Source of the DNA: Streptomyces sp. PT12
Lineage (GTDB): Bacteria > Actinomycetota > Actinomycetes > Streptomycetales > Streptomycetaceae
DNA length: 64,000 bases
Reading direction: 5' to 3'
Assembly (NCBI RefSeq): GCF_003311645.1
Contig: NZ_QEST01000184.1
Location: 332,580-396,579 of the forward strand
Part shown: in pieces, positions 29,352 through 38,176 of the stretch
Position numbering within the stretch: the first letter of the stretch is position 1
Layout of the letters: every line of letters begins with the position of its first letter
Made by a program: the position numbers and the translations under genes
The notes under the pieces: generated by a model
What the model saw: the letters and a program-made list of their open reading frames with translations, nothing else
Databases searched by the model: none
What the model was told of the DNA's origin: nothing

Positions 29352-30431
29352 CTACCGAGGCGCGCCCGTCGACTCCCGCACCATCAGGTCCCCGCGGAAC
29401 GTGGCCACCCCGCCGGGAGGCCCCTCCTCGCGGCCCAGCGCCAAGCGCCCCGCCTTCGCGCCCGCGTCGTACAGCGGCAGCCGCACGGTCGTCAGCGCGG
29501 GCATCGCGTCCACCGCGAACGGCAGGTCGTCGAAGCCGGTCACCGAGACGTCCTGCGGGATCCGCAGGCCCTGCTCGCGCAGTGCCGCGCACACGCCGAG
29601 CGCCACCGTGTCGTTCGCCGCCAGGATCGCGGTCAACGACGGCTCCCGCCGCAGCAGTTCGCGCGCGCCGTCGTAGCCGGACGCCCGGTCGTACGCGCCG
29701 TGCACCGTCAGGCGTTCCGCGTCGCCGCCCAGGCCCGCCGCGGAGAGCGCGGCACGATGGCCCTCGAGGCGGTGGCGGGTGGTCGTGCGCGCCGCGGGGC
29801 CCGCGAGGTAGCCGAGCGAGCGGTGGCCGAGCGACAGCAGGTGGTCCGTCAGGCGGCGCGCGCCGCCCCTGTTGTCGAACGCGACCGTCAGCGGGTGCGG
29901 GCCCGCCTCGCCCGCGTCAAGGGGCGGGCGCCCGCACAGCACCACCCGCGTGCCCGCCGCCTCGAGCCTGCGCAGACGCGCGGCGAGCGCCCCCGTGTGC
30001 GCCTCGTCCTCCACCGTGCCCCCCGTCAGCACCACCGCGGCGGCGCGCTGGCGCTGGAGGAGCGTGAGATAGGTCAGCTCGCGCCCGGGGGAGCCTCCCG
30101 TGTTGCACACGACCGCGAGCTTGCCAGGTCCGTCCGCGCGCCCCGCCCCGCCGCCCCCGCCCGGCACGGGGCTCATCTCCGACTGCACCGCGCTGGCCAT
30201 GATTCCGAAGAACGGGTCGGCGATGTCGTTGACCAGCACCCCCACCAGGTCGGACGTGGCGGCGGCCAGCGCGCTCGCCGGGCCGTTGACGACGTACTCC
30301 AGCTCCTCGACCGCCCGCAGCACGCGCGCCCTGGTCGCCCCCGCCACGGGATAGTTCCCGTTCAGCACCCGGGAAACGGTCGCCGCGGAGACGCCCGCGC
30401 GCGCCGCGACATCCGCAAGCGTCACTGACAT
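29352..30431 (-). CDS. LacI-family repressor of the adjacent dehydrogenase operon
   Basis: A 359-residue LacI regulator. The helix-turn-helix and hinge are at residues 1-60 ('VTLADVAARAGVSAATVSRV'), followed by a periplasmic-binding-protein-like effector domain ('AILAANDTVALGVCAALREQ', 'SVTGFDDLPFA'). A Gly-rich insert (about 95-110, 'PGGGGGAGRADG') is unusual. It is divergent from the Gfo/Idh operon; AAGCGCTT, the core of LacI operators, lies between the starts, so it probably represses that operon and itself until a sugar or sugar acid appears. The ATG at 30431 is preferred over a GTG 12 bases upstream because family members begin 'VTLADVA'. Confidence 0.92.
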   Translation of the reverse strand: MSVTLADVAARAGVSAATVSRVLNGNYPVAGATRARVLRAVEELEYVVNGPASALAAATSDLVGVLVNDIADPFFGIMASAVQSEMSPVPGGGGGAGRADGPGKLAVVCNTGGSPGRELTYLTLLQRQRAAAVVLTGGTVEDEAHTGALAARLRRLEAAGTRVVLCGRPPLDAGEAGPHPLTVAFDNRGGARRLTDHLLSLGHRSLGYLAGPAARTTTRHRLEGHRAALSAAGLGGDAERLTVHGAYDRASGYDGARELLRREPSLTAILAANDTVALGVCAALREQGLRIPQDVSVTGFDDLPFAVDAMPALTTVRLPLYDAGAKAGRLALGREEGPPGGVATFRGDLMVRESTGAPR

Positions 30432-30486
30432 CCTCTGCTCCACTTGTCCTAGCCGGTGGGGAGAGGTTAGCTTCTCTCCGGATAGA

Positions 30487-30494
30487 AAGCGCTT
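30487..30494. promoter_or_regulatory. LacI-type operator core AAGCGCTT
   Basis: GAAAGCGCTTAC is centred between the divergent LacI gene (start 30431) and the dehydrogenase gene (start 30515), 21 bases before the latter. The central CG palindrome is the hallmark of LacI-family sites. Confidence 0.75.
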
Positions 30495-30514
30495 ACTGCT
30501 CCGGAGGGAAGGGC

Positions 30515-31678
30515 ATGACGACGAAGAGGACCGTCCGGATCGCCATGAACGGCGTGACCGGACGGATGGGCTACCGCCAGCACCTGGTGCGTTCGCTCCT
30601 CGCCATCCGCGAGGAGGGCGGCCTGGATGTGGGCGACGGCACCGTGATCTGGCCCGAGCCCGTGCTGGTCGGCAGGCGCGAGCACGCGCTGCGCGCCCTG
30701 GCCGAGCGCCACGGCCTCGACCCGGCCACCGCGGTCTCCACCGACCTGGACGCGGTGCTCGGCGACGACGCCGTCGACATCTACTTCGACTCCCAGATCA
30801 CGCTGGCCCGCGAGGAGGCCATCGCCAAGGCGATCGCCGCGGGCAAGCACATCTACACCGAGAAGCCCACCGCCACGGGCCTCGACGGCGCGCTCGCGCT
30901 GGCCAGGCAGGCGGCGGACGCCGGGGTCAAGCACGGCGTCGTGCAGGACAAGCTGTTCCTGCCGGGGCTGCTGAAGCTCAAGCGGTTGCTCGACGGCGGC
31001 TTCTTCGGCCGCGTGCTCTCGGTGCGCGGCGAGTTCGGCTACTGGGTCTTCGAGGGCGACTGGCAGGAGGCGCAGCGCCCCTCGTGGAACTACCGCTCCC
31101 AGGACGGCGGCGGCATCGTCGTGGACATGTTCCCGCACTGGGAGTATGTGCTGCACGAGCTGTTCGGGCGCGTCGAGTCCGTGCAGGCGCTGGTCACCAC
31201 GCACATCCCGCGGCGCTGGGACGAGAGTGGCGCGCCCTACGACGCCACCGCGGACGACGCGGCCTACGGCATCTTCGAGCTGGCCGGGGGCGCGATCGCG
31301 CAGATCAACTCCTCGTGGGCGGTGCGCGTCAACCGCGACGAGCTGGTGGAGTTCCAGGTGGACGGCACCGAGGGCTCGGCGGTCGCCGGTCTGCGCAACT
31401 GCCGCGCGCAGCACCGTTCGGCCACGCCCAAGCCCGTGTGGAACCCCGACCTGCCCGCCACCGAGGTCTTCCGCGACCAGTGGCAGGAGGTCCCCGACAA
31501 CGGCGTGTTCGACAACGGCTTCAAGGCGCAGTGGGAGCTTTTCCTGCGCCATGTGGTGCTCGACGAGCCGTACACCTGGGATCTGCTCGCCGGGGCGCGG
31601 GGCGTGCAGCTGGCCGAGCTCGGGCTCGCCTCGTCGGCCGAGGGCCGCCGCCTGCCCGTCCCCGAGCTGACCCTGTGA
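30515..31678 (+). CDS. Gfo/Idh/MocA family NAD(P)-dependent oxidoreductase
   Basis: A 387-residue sugar or cyclitol dehydrogenase. The N-terminal Rossmann fold starts 'VRIAMNGVTGRMGYRQHLVR', a GxxGxxG-type loop that is longer than usual in the family, and 'HIYTEKPTATGLDGAL' holds the conserved EKP lysine that ends the nucleotide domain. The C-terminal half ('GGGIVVDMFPHWEYVLHELF') carries the substrate-site Asp-x-x-x-His. It is the first gene of an operon with a DUF993 protein (38-base gap) and a sugar isomerase. A LacI operator precedes it. The substrate is unknown. Confidence 0.92.
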   Translation: MTTKRTVRIAMNGVTGRMGYRQHLVRSLLAIREEGGLDVGDGTVIWPEPVLVGRREHALRALAERHGLDPATAVSTDLDAVLGDDAVDIYFDSQITLAREEAIAKAIAAGKHIYTEKPTATGLDGALALARQAADAGVKHGVVQDKLFLPGLLKLKRLLDGGFFGRVLSVRGEFGYWVFEGDWQEAQRPSWNYRSQDGGGIVVDMFPHWEYVLHELFGRVESVQALVTTHIPRRWDESGAPYDATADDAAYGIFELAGGAIAQINSSWAVRVNRDELVEFQVDGTEGSAVAGLRNCRAQHRSATPKPVWNPDLPATEVFRDQWQEVPDNGVFDNGFKAQWELFLRHVVLDEPYTWDLLAGARGVQLAELGLASSAEGRRLPVPELTL

Positions 31679-31716
31679 GCACCGTGCGAGAAGGGACGAG
31701 AGAAGGGAAACGCGCC

Positions 31717-32883
31717 ATGTCCGTGATCCGACTGCCCGACGGCGAAGGCCGGTTGACCGAGTACCGGCCGCGCGCCGAGCCGGTGCCCCTCGCGCCGGGG
31801 CGCGCGCCCCTCGCGTCGCGCGTGGTGTTCTCGGCCGCCCATGTGGTGGCCGACCCGTTCGCCGACGTCGCGCCCGACGACCCCGCGGCCGTGGACTGGG
31901 ACGCCACGCTGGCGTTCCGCCGCCACCTGTGGGCGCACGGCCTCGGCGTCGCCGAGGCGATGGACACCGCGCAGCGCGGCATGGGCCTTGACTGGGCGCG
32001 CGCCGCCGAGCTGATCCGCCGCTCGGGCGCCGAGGCGCGCGCGACCGGCGGGCGCATCGCGTCGGGCGCGGGGACGGACCAGCTGACCGGGCCAGGCGCC
32101 GCGACGCTGGCCGATGTGCGGGCGGCGTACGAGGAACAGCTCGCCGTCGTCGAGGAGTCGGGCGCCCAGGTGATCCTGATGGCCTCGCGCGCGCTCGCCG
32201 CCGTGGCCAAGGGCCCGGAGGACTACGCGGAGGTGTACGGGCATCTGCTGCGGCAGTCCGCCGAGCCCGTGATCCTGCACTGGCTCGGGCCGATGTTCGA
32301 TCCGGCGCTCGAGGGCTACTGGGGGAGCGGCGACCTGGACGCCGCGACCGGCACGTTCCTCGACATCATTGCCGCGCACCCCGACAAGGTGGACGGCGTG
32401 AAGGTGTCGCTGCTCGACGCCGGGCGCGAGGTCGCGTTGCGCCGGCGCCTGCCCGGGGGCGTGCGCTGCTACACGGGCGACGACTTCCACTACCCCGAGC
32501 TGATCGAGGGCGACGAGCGCGGCTTCAGCCACGCCCTGCTCGGCATCTTCGACCCGCTCGGCCCGCTGGCCGCCCGCGCGGTGCGCACGCTCGACACGGG
32601 CGACGCGGCGGGCTTCAGGGCGCTGCTCGACCCGACGGTCGCGCTCTCGCGGCACCTCTTCAGGGCGCCGACGCGCTTCTACAAGACGGGCGTGGTGTTC
32701 CTCGCCTGGCTGGCCGGGCACCAGGACCACTTCACGATGGTCGGCGGCCTCCAGTCGGCCCGTTCGCTGCCGCACCTGGCGACCGCCTACCGGCTGGCCG
32801 ACGAGCTGGGGCTCTTCCCCGACCCCGAACGCGCCGCCGACCGGATGGCGCGGCTGCTCGCGGTGCAGGGGGTGGACCGGTGA
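31717..32883 (+). CDS. DUF993 protein, dihydrodipicolinate-synthase-like aldolase
   Basis: A 388-residue protein of the DUF993 family, distant relatives of the DHDPS/NAL class I aldolases. 'VILMASRALAAVAKGPEDY', 'ILHWLGPMFDPALEGYWG' and 'VDGVKVSLLD' (about residues 228-237) fit a TIM barrel in which the Lys of 'GVKVS' is the candidate Schiff base. The pairing Gfo/Idh + DUF993 + sugar isomerase recurs in actinobacteria, as far as I recall. It probably splits a keto sugar acid; that is inference. ATG at 31717; the gene overlaps the next by four bases (GTGA). Confidence 0.88.
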   Translation: MSVIRLPDGEGRLTEYRPRAEPVPLAPGRAPLASRVVFSAAHVVADPFADVAPDDPAAVDWDATLAFRRHLWAHGLGVAEAMDTAQRGMGLDWARAAELIRRSGAEARATGGRIASGAGTDQLTGPGAATLADVRAAYEEQLAVVEESGAQVILMASRALAAVAKGPEDYAEVYGHLLRQSAEPVILHWLGPMFDPALEGYWGSGDLDAATGTFLDIIAAHPDKVDGVKVSLLDAGREVALRRRLPGGVRCYTGDDFHYPELIEGDERGFSHALLGIFDPLGPLAARAVRTLDTGDAAGFRALLDPTVALSRHLFRAPTRFYKTGVVFLAWLAGHQDHFTMVGGLQSARSLPHLATAYRLADELGLFPDPERAADRMARLLAVQGVDR

Positions 32884-33713
32884 CGTCCGATCTCACGGGG
32901 TTCTCGATCAACCAGATGACCGTCAAGCAGCTGTCGTTGCCCGATCTTGTCGACGGATGCCTGGAGTTGGGCGTTCCCGGGGTCGGCCTGTGGCGGGAGC
33001 CGGTGGCCGACTACGGCCTCGCCGCCGCCGCGCGCCTGGTGCGGGACGCGGGCCTCGCGGTGACGACGCTGTGCCGGGGCGGCTTCCTCACCGCCGTCGA
33101 ACCGGCCGAGCGCGCCGCCGCGTTGGACGACAACCGCGCCGCGGTCGACGAGGCGGCCACGCTGGGCACGGACACCCTGGTGCTGGTCTCAGGCGGGCTC
33201 CCCCCGGGCAGCCGCGACCTGGCGGGGGCGCGCGAGCGGATCGCCGACGCGCTGGCCGAGCTCGCGCCGTACGCGGCCGAGCGGGGCGTGCGTCTGGCGA
33301 TCGAGCCGCTGCACCCGATGTTCGCGGCCGACCGGTGCGTGGTCTCGACGCTCTCCCAGGCGCTCGACCTGGCGGAGCGCTTCCCCGCGGACCGCGTCGG
33401 CGTCGCCGTGGACACCTACCACCTGTGGTGGGACGACCGCGTGGGCGAGGGCATCGAACGCGCGGGGCGCGGCGGCCGGATCCACACGTTCCAGCTCGCC
33501 GACTGGACGACCCCGCTGCCCGCGGGCGTTCTCACCGGGCGCGGCCAACTCGGCGACGGGGCCGTGGACTTCCGCTGGTTCACGGCGGCGGTCGCGGCGG
33601 CCGGGTACCGGGGGCCCGTTGAGGTGGAGCTCTTCAATGACGGGATGTGGGCGCGCGACGGGCGCGAGGTGCTGGCCGAGACGGTGGCCAGGTACCGGGC
33701 GCACGCGGCATGA
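32880..33713 (+). CDS. Sugar phosphate isomerase/epimerase (xylose-isomerase-like TIM barrel)
   Basis: A 277-residue AP-endonuclease-2/xylose-isomerase-like TIM barrel. Metal-binding acidic residues are seen in 'VRLAIEPLHPMFAADRC' (Glu near 141), 'VGVAVDTYHLWWDD' (Asp and His near 182-185), 'IHTFQLADW' (His and Gln) and 'GPVEVELFND' (Glu near 246), the usual order. It overlaps the DUF993 gene by GTGA, indicating translational coupling. It likely interconverts a keto- and aldo-sugar or its 3-epimer in the same catabolic route. Confidence 0.9.
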   Translation: MTSDLTGFSINQMTVKQLSLPDLVDGCLELGVPGVGLWREPVADYGLAAAARLVRDAGLAVTTLCRGGFLTAVEPAERAAALDDNRAAVDEAATLGTDTLVLVSGGLPPGSRDLAGARERIADALAELAPYAAERGVRLAIEPLHPMFAADRCVVSTLSQALDLAERFPADRVGVAVDTYHLWWDDRVGEGIERAGRGGRIHTFQLADWTTPLPAGVLTGRGQLGDGAVDFRWFTAAVAAAGYRGPVEVELFNDGMWARDGREVLAETVARYRAHAA

Positions 33714-33789
33714 CGGCGCCGCGGCCTTCCGTGGCATGGTGGCAGCCGCGGCCCATCCCGCGCCACACCCCCACGGCAGGAGGCATCCC

Positions 33790-34299
33790 ATGACCAGCAC
33801 CGACGACAGGTTCATCACCGTCTCGCTCGACAAGCGGGGCGTCAGCTGCACCGCCCGCCTGCTGGGCGACCGGGCGCCGATCACGTGCGACGCCGTGTGG
33901 AACGCCCTGCCGCTCGGCGGCGACGTCTACCACGCCAAGTACGCGCGCAACGAGATCTACGCCCTCGTCCCGCCGTTCGCGCCTCAGGAGCCGCCCCTGG
34001 AGAACCCCACGGTCACCCCGATCCCCGGCGACCTGTGCTACTTCACGTTCTCCGACACCCAGCTCGGCACGGCGTCCTACGGCTACGAGAGCCAGGCCAA
34101 GCACCAGGGGAAGGCCACGGTGGTCGACCTGGCGCTGTTCTACGAGCGCAACAACCTGCTGATCAACGGCGACGCGGGCTGGGTCCCCGGCATCGTGTGG
34201 GGCACGGTGGTGGACGGCTTGGAGCGCATGGCCGACGCCTGCCAGGACCTGTGGCGCGCGGGAGCACTGGGCGAAACGCTCAACTTCCGCCGGGCGTGA
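33790..34299 (+). CDS. DUF3830 family protein (cyclophilin-like fold)
   Basis: A 169-residue protein recognised as DUF3830 from 'ITVSLDKRGVSCTARLLGDR', 'GGDVYHAKYARNEIYALVPPF', 'IPGDLCYFTF' and the GYESQ-like segment. The family has a cyclophilin-like beta-barrel and no defined activity. In other actinobacteria it often accompanies maleate-isomerase-like enzymes, amidases and hydroxyacid dehydrogenases, all found just downstream here. It lies 76 bases after the isomerase gene and is convergent with the amidase operon. An AGGAGG site lies just upstream of the ATG at 33790. Confidence 0.85.
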   Translation: MTSTDDRFITVSLDKRGVSCTARLLGDRAPITCDAVWNALPLGGDVYHAKYARNEIYALVPPFAPQEPPLENPTVTPIPGDLCYFTFSDTQLGTASYGYESQAKHQGKATVVDLALFYERNNLLINGDAGWVPGIVWGTVVDGLERMADACQDLWRAGALGETLNFRRA

Positions 34300-34764
34300 G
34301 CCGTCCCCTCCGGGGAGGCAGCGGACGCCGGGTCCGTGGTCGTGGGCGCGGACCCATCCGGTGCGCGCCCCGCGGGGCGGGCCCCCTGCGGCCGTCCGAC
34401 GGCCGGTACGCGCGCGCCTCGCGCGGGTGCGGCGGGGCGCCGGGGTGGCGGGGTGGCCGGGTGGCCGGGGGGCGAGGGCGCCCCGCCTTCCCCGGCCTGG
34501 TGCTCGCGCGGGTGGGCTGCCGTCAGATGTGCGGCGGTCGGTGCTGGCGCGAGGCGCGCGGACGCGGCGGTGGCGCCTTCCGCTTGGTGGCCGCGCCGCG
34601 CCTGCGGCGCTCGCGCGGGTGTTCGTGGCCCGGCTGGCGCCGGGCGCGCGGCGGTTGTACGCCCGCGCTCCGGGCTCGCGGGCCCCGAGGGCCCGCACCG
34701 CCCCCTGCGGCCGACGCCGGGCCCGGGGCCGCAGGACCCGGGCCCCGGACTCCCGCGACGGACC
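34300..34764. other. Non-coding, extremely GC-rich spacer between convergent operons
   Basis: About 465 bases with open frames on both strands but no coherent protein: predicted products are strings of Arg, Gly, Pro and Ala. G runs and C runs dominate. A 9-bp perfect hairpin at 34719-34745 is the only structure I can name. Confidence 0.6.
34719..34745 (-). terminator. Hairpin downstream of the amidase gene
   Basis: GGGCCCGGG (34719-34727) pairs perfectly with CCCGGGCCC (34737-34745), 20 bases beyond the amidase stop codon on the reverse strand. Confidence 0.55.
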
Positions 34765-36210
34765 TCAACCCGGGGGGACGTCGCGCAGAACCGCCGGAGG
34801 CAGAACTGCCGCACCCGCCTCGTACAGGGCGTGCGCGGCGCGCAGGACCAGCGCGTCCGCGTGGCGCGCGCCGACCAGGTGGAGGCCGATCGGCAGCCCG
34901 TCCGCGTCCACGCCGCACGGCAGCGACGCGGCGGGCTGCTGCGTCATGTTGAACGGGTAGGTGAACGGCGTCCACTCCGTCCACCGCTCCATCCCCGAGC
35001 CCTCGGGCACCTCGACGCCCTTGGCGAACGCCGTCCTCGGCATCGTCGGCGTCACCAGCAGGTCGAACTCCTCGTGGAACGCGCCCATCGCGCGCCCCAT
35101 CGCCATCCGCACATCCACCGCCGCCAGGTAGTCGAGCGCCGAGTAGCGCGCGCCCCGCGCGCAGATCTCGCGCAATCCCGGGTCGAGCGCCGCGCGCCGT
35201 TCCTCGTCGAACGGCTGCGTCACGCGCGCCGCCCCGCTGAACCACAGCGTGTGGAACGCCTCCCGCACCCCGTCGAGCGGCGGCAGCGGCGGATCCGTCT
35301 CGGTGACGCGCGCCCCCAGGTCGGCCAGCCGGTCCACCGCGCGCCGCACCGCCGCCGCCACCGCGGGCTCCACGGCCACCTCGCCGAGCGCGGGGGAGAA
35401 CGCCACGCGCAGCCCCGCCACGCCCTCGGCCCCGGCGCGCAGCGCCTCGCCGAACGCGCCGGGCGCGGGCCCGAGGTGCGACCAGTCGCGCGGATCGGGC
35501 CGCCCGATCACGTCGAGCAGCAGCGCCGCGTCCCGCGCGTCCCGCGTCATCGGCCCCACGTGCGCGAGCGTGCCGAACGCGCTCGCAGGATAGAGCGGAA
35601 CGCGCCCATACGTCGGCTTGAGCGCGAAGATCCCGCAGAACGACGCCGGGATCCGCACCGAGCCCCCGCCGTCCGTGCCCAGGCTGAGCGGCCCCGCGCC
35701 CAGCGCCACCGCCGCCGCGCTCCCCCCGCTCGAACCGCCGGATGTGCGCTCCGGGGCGTACGGGTTGCCGGTCGCGCCGGACGCGGGGGAGTCCGTGACG
35801 CCCTTCCAGCCGAACTCGGGCGTCGTCGTCTTGCCGAGGAACACCGCGCCCGCCTCGCGCAGCCGCGCCACCGATGGCGCGTCCTCCGTCCACGGCCCGA
35901 CGTCCCCTGGCACGGGCCGCGCGCCCCGCAGGGTGGGGTGGCCGCGCTGGAGCAGGATGTCCTTCACCGTCACCGGCACGCCGTCCACGGGCCCCGCGGG
36001 CTCCCCGCGCCCCCAGCGCTCCTCCGATGCCAGCGCGTCGCCGAGCGCCCCCGCGTCGTCGATCAGGACGAAGGCGTTGACGGCCGTTGCCGCCGCCTCG
36101 GCCCGCCGCAGCGCCGCCTCGGTCACCGCGACGGGGGAGAGGTCCCCCGCCGCGTAGCGGGCGGTCAACTCGGCGGCGGACAGCGCGCACAGGTCGCCCA
36201 CGTCACTCAC
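34765..36210 (-). CDS. Amidase-signature (AS) family amidase
   Basis: A 481-residue AS-family hydrolase. The Ser-cisSer-Lys triad is present: Lys in 'VPVTVKDILLQRG' (about residue 82), cis-Ser in 'RTSGGSSGGSAAAVALG', and nucleophile Ser in 'GTDGGGSVRIPASFCG'. Length is normal. It hydrolyses a carboxamide or carbamoyl compound to acid and ammonia. The GTG start (36210) overlaps the stop of the upstream hydroxyacid dehydrogenase gene (GTGA), so the two are translationally coupled. With the dehydrogenase and the two isomerase-like proteins it suggests catabolism of an amide of a dicarboxylic or hydroxy acid; the substrate is not known. Confidence 0.92.
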   Translation of the reverse strand: MSDVGDLCALSAAELTARYAAGDLSPVAVTEAALRRAEAAATAVNAFVLIDDAGALGDALASEERWGRGEPAGPVDGVPVTVKDILLQRGHPTLRGARPVPGDVGPWTEDAPSVARLREAGAVFLGKTTTPEFGWKGVTDSPASGATGNPYAPERTSGGSSGGSAAAVALGAGPLSLGTDGGGSVRIPASFCGIFALKPTYGRVPLYPASAFGTLAHVGPMTRDARDAALLLDVIGRPDPRDWSHLGPAPGAFGEALRAGAEGVAGLRVAFSPALGEVAVEPAVAAAVRRAVDRLADLGARVTETDPPLPPLDGVREAFHTLWFSGAARVTQPFDEERRAALDPGLREICARGARYSALDYLAAVDVRMAMGRAMGAFHEEFDLLVTPTMPRTAFAKGVEVPEGSGMERWTEWTPFTYPFNMTQQPAASLPCGVDADGLPIGLHLVGARHADALVLRAAHALYEAGAAVLPPAVLRDVPPG

Positions 36211-37178
36211 AGTGCCTCCCCAGGGACATAGCCACGCTCCTTGTCCACCACGTTGAACAGCGGCTCGCCCGCGATCCACCGGTCGAAGTTGTCGCAGAAC
36301 TGCGCGGCCAGGTCGTCGCGCCAGCCCACGGTGTCCCCGCTCATGTGCGGCGAGATCAGCAGCCCAGGCAGCTCCCACAGCGGGCTGTCCGCGGGCAGCG
36401 GCTCGTCGGCGAAGACGTCGAGCGCCGCCCCCGCGAGCCTCCCCTCGCGCAGCGCCCCGGCCAGGTCGTCCTCGACCACGTGCGGCCCGCGCCCGACGTT
36501 GACGAACCGCGCCGTGGGCCTCATCAGCGCGAACGCGTCCGCGTCGAACATGCCCGCCGTCTCCGGCGTGAGCGGCGCGGCGCACACCACCCAGTCCGCG
36601 CCCCGCAGCAGACCGGGGAGCGCGTCGTTCCCGTGCACGCGCCCGAACTCCGGGTCCGCCGCGCGCGCGGTGCGGCCCACCAGCTCCACCTCGAGGCCGA
36701 GCGCCCGCAGCGTCTCTCCGATGCGTCGCCCGATCGGCCCAGAGCCCACCACCACGGCGCGCGTGCCCGCGACCTTCTCCGTCTCGCGATACGCCCAGCG
36801 CCGCTCCCGCTGGGCCTCCCACCGCCCGGGAAGGTCCTTCGCCATGGCCAGAATCACCCCCGCCACATACTCGGCGATGGGCCCGTCGAACGTGCCGCGC
36901 GCGTTGGTCACCACGGTGTCGGAGGCCAGCAGCTCGGGGATCAGCAGCCGGTCCACGCCCGCGCTGGCGGTGTGCACCCAGCGCGGCCGCGGCCCCGGGC
37001 CCGGCCAGGCGGCGCGCACCGCGTCGGACAGGAAGTCCCACACCAGCAGCACATCGGCCCCGGGCAGCAGGCCGGGCAGCGAGGACTCGTCGGAGTGGGT
37101 GATCACCGCTCTCCCCGCCAGCCGGTCGAGCCGCGGCGGGGGGTCGGCGTCGAGGACGAGGACACAAGGGTCAGACAT
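36207..37178 (-). CDS. D-isomer-specific 2-hydroxyacid dehydrogenase
   Basis: A 323-residue NAD(P)-dependent dehydrogenase. The nucleotide loop is 'VVVGSGPIGRRIGETLRALG', and the catalytic Arg ('FVNVGRGPHVVEDD'), Glu ('LDVFADEPLP') and His ('LISPHMSGDT') are all in place. It reduces a 2-keto acid to the D-2-hydroxy acid or the reverse, in the cytoplasm. It is the first gene of the leftward operon with the amidase, divergent from the maleate-isomerase-like pair over 151 bases containing a perfect palindrome. The ATG at 37178 gives the expected N-terminus. Confidence 0.93.
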   Translation of the reverse strand: MSDPCVLVLDADPPPRLDRLAGRAVITHSDESSLPGLLPGADVLLVWDFLSDAVRAAWPGPGPRPRWVHTASAGVDRLLIPELLASDTVVTNARGTFDGPIAEYVAGVILAMAKDLPGRWEAQRERRWAYRETEKVAGTRAVVVGSGPIGRRIGETLRALGLEVELVGRTARAADPEFGRVHGNDALPGLLRGADWVVCAAPLTPETAGMFDADAFALMRPTARFVNVGRGPHVVEDDLAGALREGRLAGAALDVFADEPLPADSPLWELPGLLISPHMSGDTVGWRDDLAAQFCDNFDRWIAGEPLFNVVDKERGYVPGEAL

Positions 37179-37252
37179 GGGGGAAACCGTTCCGCAACGA
37201 GCCGCTGGTTGGCTGGAAGCCAAGGATTGACCACGGTAGGAAGCCGTATCTA

Positions 37253-37268
37253 CCTTCGTCAACGAAGG
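37253..37268. promoter_or_regulatory. Perfect palindromic operator in the divergent promoter region
   Basis: CCTTCGT-CA-ACGAAGG, 7-bp arms with a 2-base spacer, lies 75 bases from the dehydrogenase start and 62 from the isomerase-like gene start. Its centre placement suggests one regulator controlling both operons; that regulator is not encoded next to it. Confidence 0.7.
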
Positions 37269-37329
37269 CATCTGCTTCTCTCATCTCCCCACATTCGCCT
37301 CTGCCGGCCCGTTCGATCGGGGTGTCCCC

Positions 37330-38169
37330 ATGGATGTCTCCTTCCTCGGCGGCCCGGTGCCCCAGCGTGGCATCGGTGTCGTCGCGCCGTTCGACTTCGC
37401 CCTCGACCGCGAGCTGTGGCGCTGGGTGCCCGACGACGTCTCGCTCCATCTGACGCGAACGCCTTTCGTCCCTGTCGAGGTCAGCCTCGACCTGGCCCGG
37501 CTGGTCAGCGAGCACGAGACGCTGCGCGAGGCCGTGCGCGCGCTGACCGCCGTCAGTCCCGAGGTCGTCGCCTACGCCTGCACGTCGGGCAGCTTCGTCA
37601 GCGGGGTCGCGGGCGAGCGGGCCATGAAGGGCGCGATGGAGCAGGCGGGCGAGCTGCCCGCGCTGACGACGTCGGGGGCGCTCCTCGACGCGCTCGTGGA
37701 GCTGGGCGCCCAGCGGATCGCGGTGGTGACGCCCTACACGAGGTCGGTGACCGACGCGCTCGAGGAGTATCTGAGCGAGGCGGGCGTCCAGGTGTGTGGG
37801 CGCAGCTATCTGGGGCTGACCAGGGAGATCTGGCGCGTTCCCTACCGGGATGTGGTGGACATGGCGCGCGAGGCCGTTGCCGACGCGCCCGACGCGCTGT
37901 TTATCTCGTGCACCAACCTCCCGACCTACGACGTCATCCCGCAGCTCGAGGCCGAGCTGCGCATGCCCGTCATCTCGGCGAACCAGGTGACGATGTGGTC
38001 CGCGCTACGGTCGATAGGGAAGACCGCCGTCGGGCCCTATCAGGCGCTGCTCGACCCGGTGGCCCGCCGAGGACCGGCCTCGCTGGCCGCCGAGGCGCCC
38101 GCCGTGGCGGTCGAGCCGATGCCCCTGGCGGCGGAGGCGCCACCGGCCGTCCCCGAAGAGGAAGTGTGA
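37330..38169 (+). CDS. Maleate isomerase / Asp-Glu racemase superfamily enzyme, two-cysteine type
   Basis: A 279-residue protein of the maleate cis-trans isomerase/arylmalonate decarboxylase/Asp-Glu racemase superfamily. Both catalytic cysteines are present: Cys84 in 'VVAYACTSGSFVSG' and Cys194 in 'LFISCTNLPTYDV'. It thus has the full Cys pair of racemases and maleate isomerase. The C-terminal 35 residues are Ala/Pro/Glu-rich and probably disordered. A paralogue begins 8 bases after its stop. It presumably isomerises a carboxylate in the pathway served by the divergent amidase and hydroxyacid dehydrogenase. Confidence 0.88.
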   Translation: MDVSFLGGPVPQRGIGVVAPFDFALDRELWRWVPDDVSLHLTRTPFVPVEVSLDLARLVSEHETLREAVRALTAVSPEVVAYACTSGSFVSGVAGERAMKGAMEQAGELPALTTSGALLDALVELGAQRIAVVTPYTRSVTDALEEYLSEAGVQVCGRSYLGLTREIWRVPYRDVVDMAREAVADAPDALFISCTNLPTYDVIPQLEAELRMPVISANQVTMWSALRSIGKTAVGPYQALLDPVARRGPASLAAEAPAVAVEPMPLAAEAPPAVPEEEV

Positions 38170-38176
38170 GCCCACG

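Noticed and set aside
34300-34764. Overlapping open frames in the spacer behind DUF3830
   Set aside because: All products are Arg/Gly/Pro/Ala strings without hydrophobic core or family pattern.
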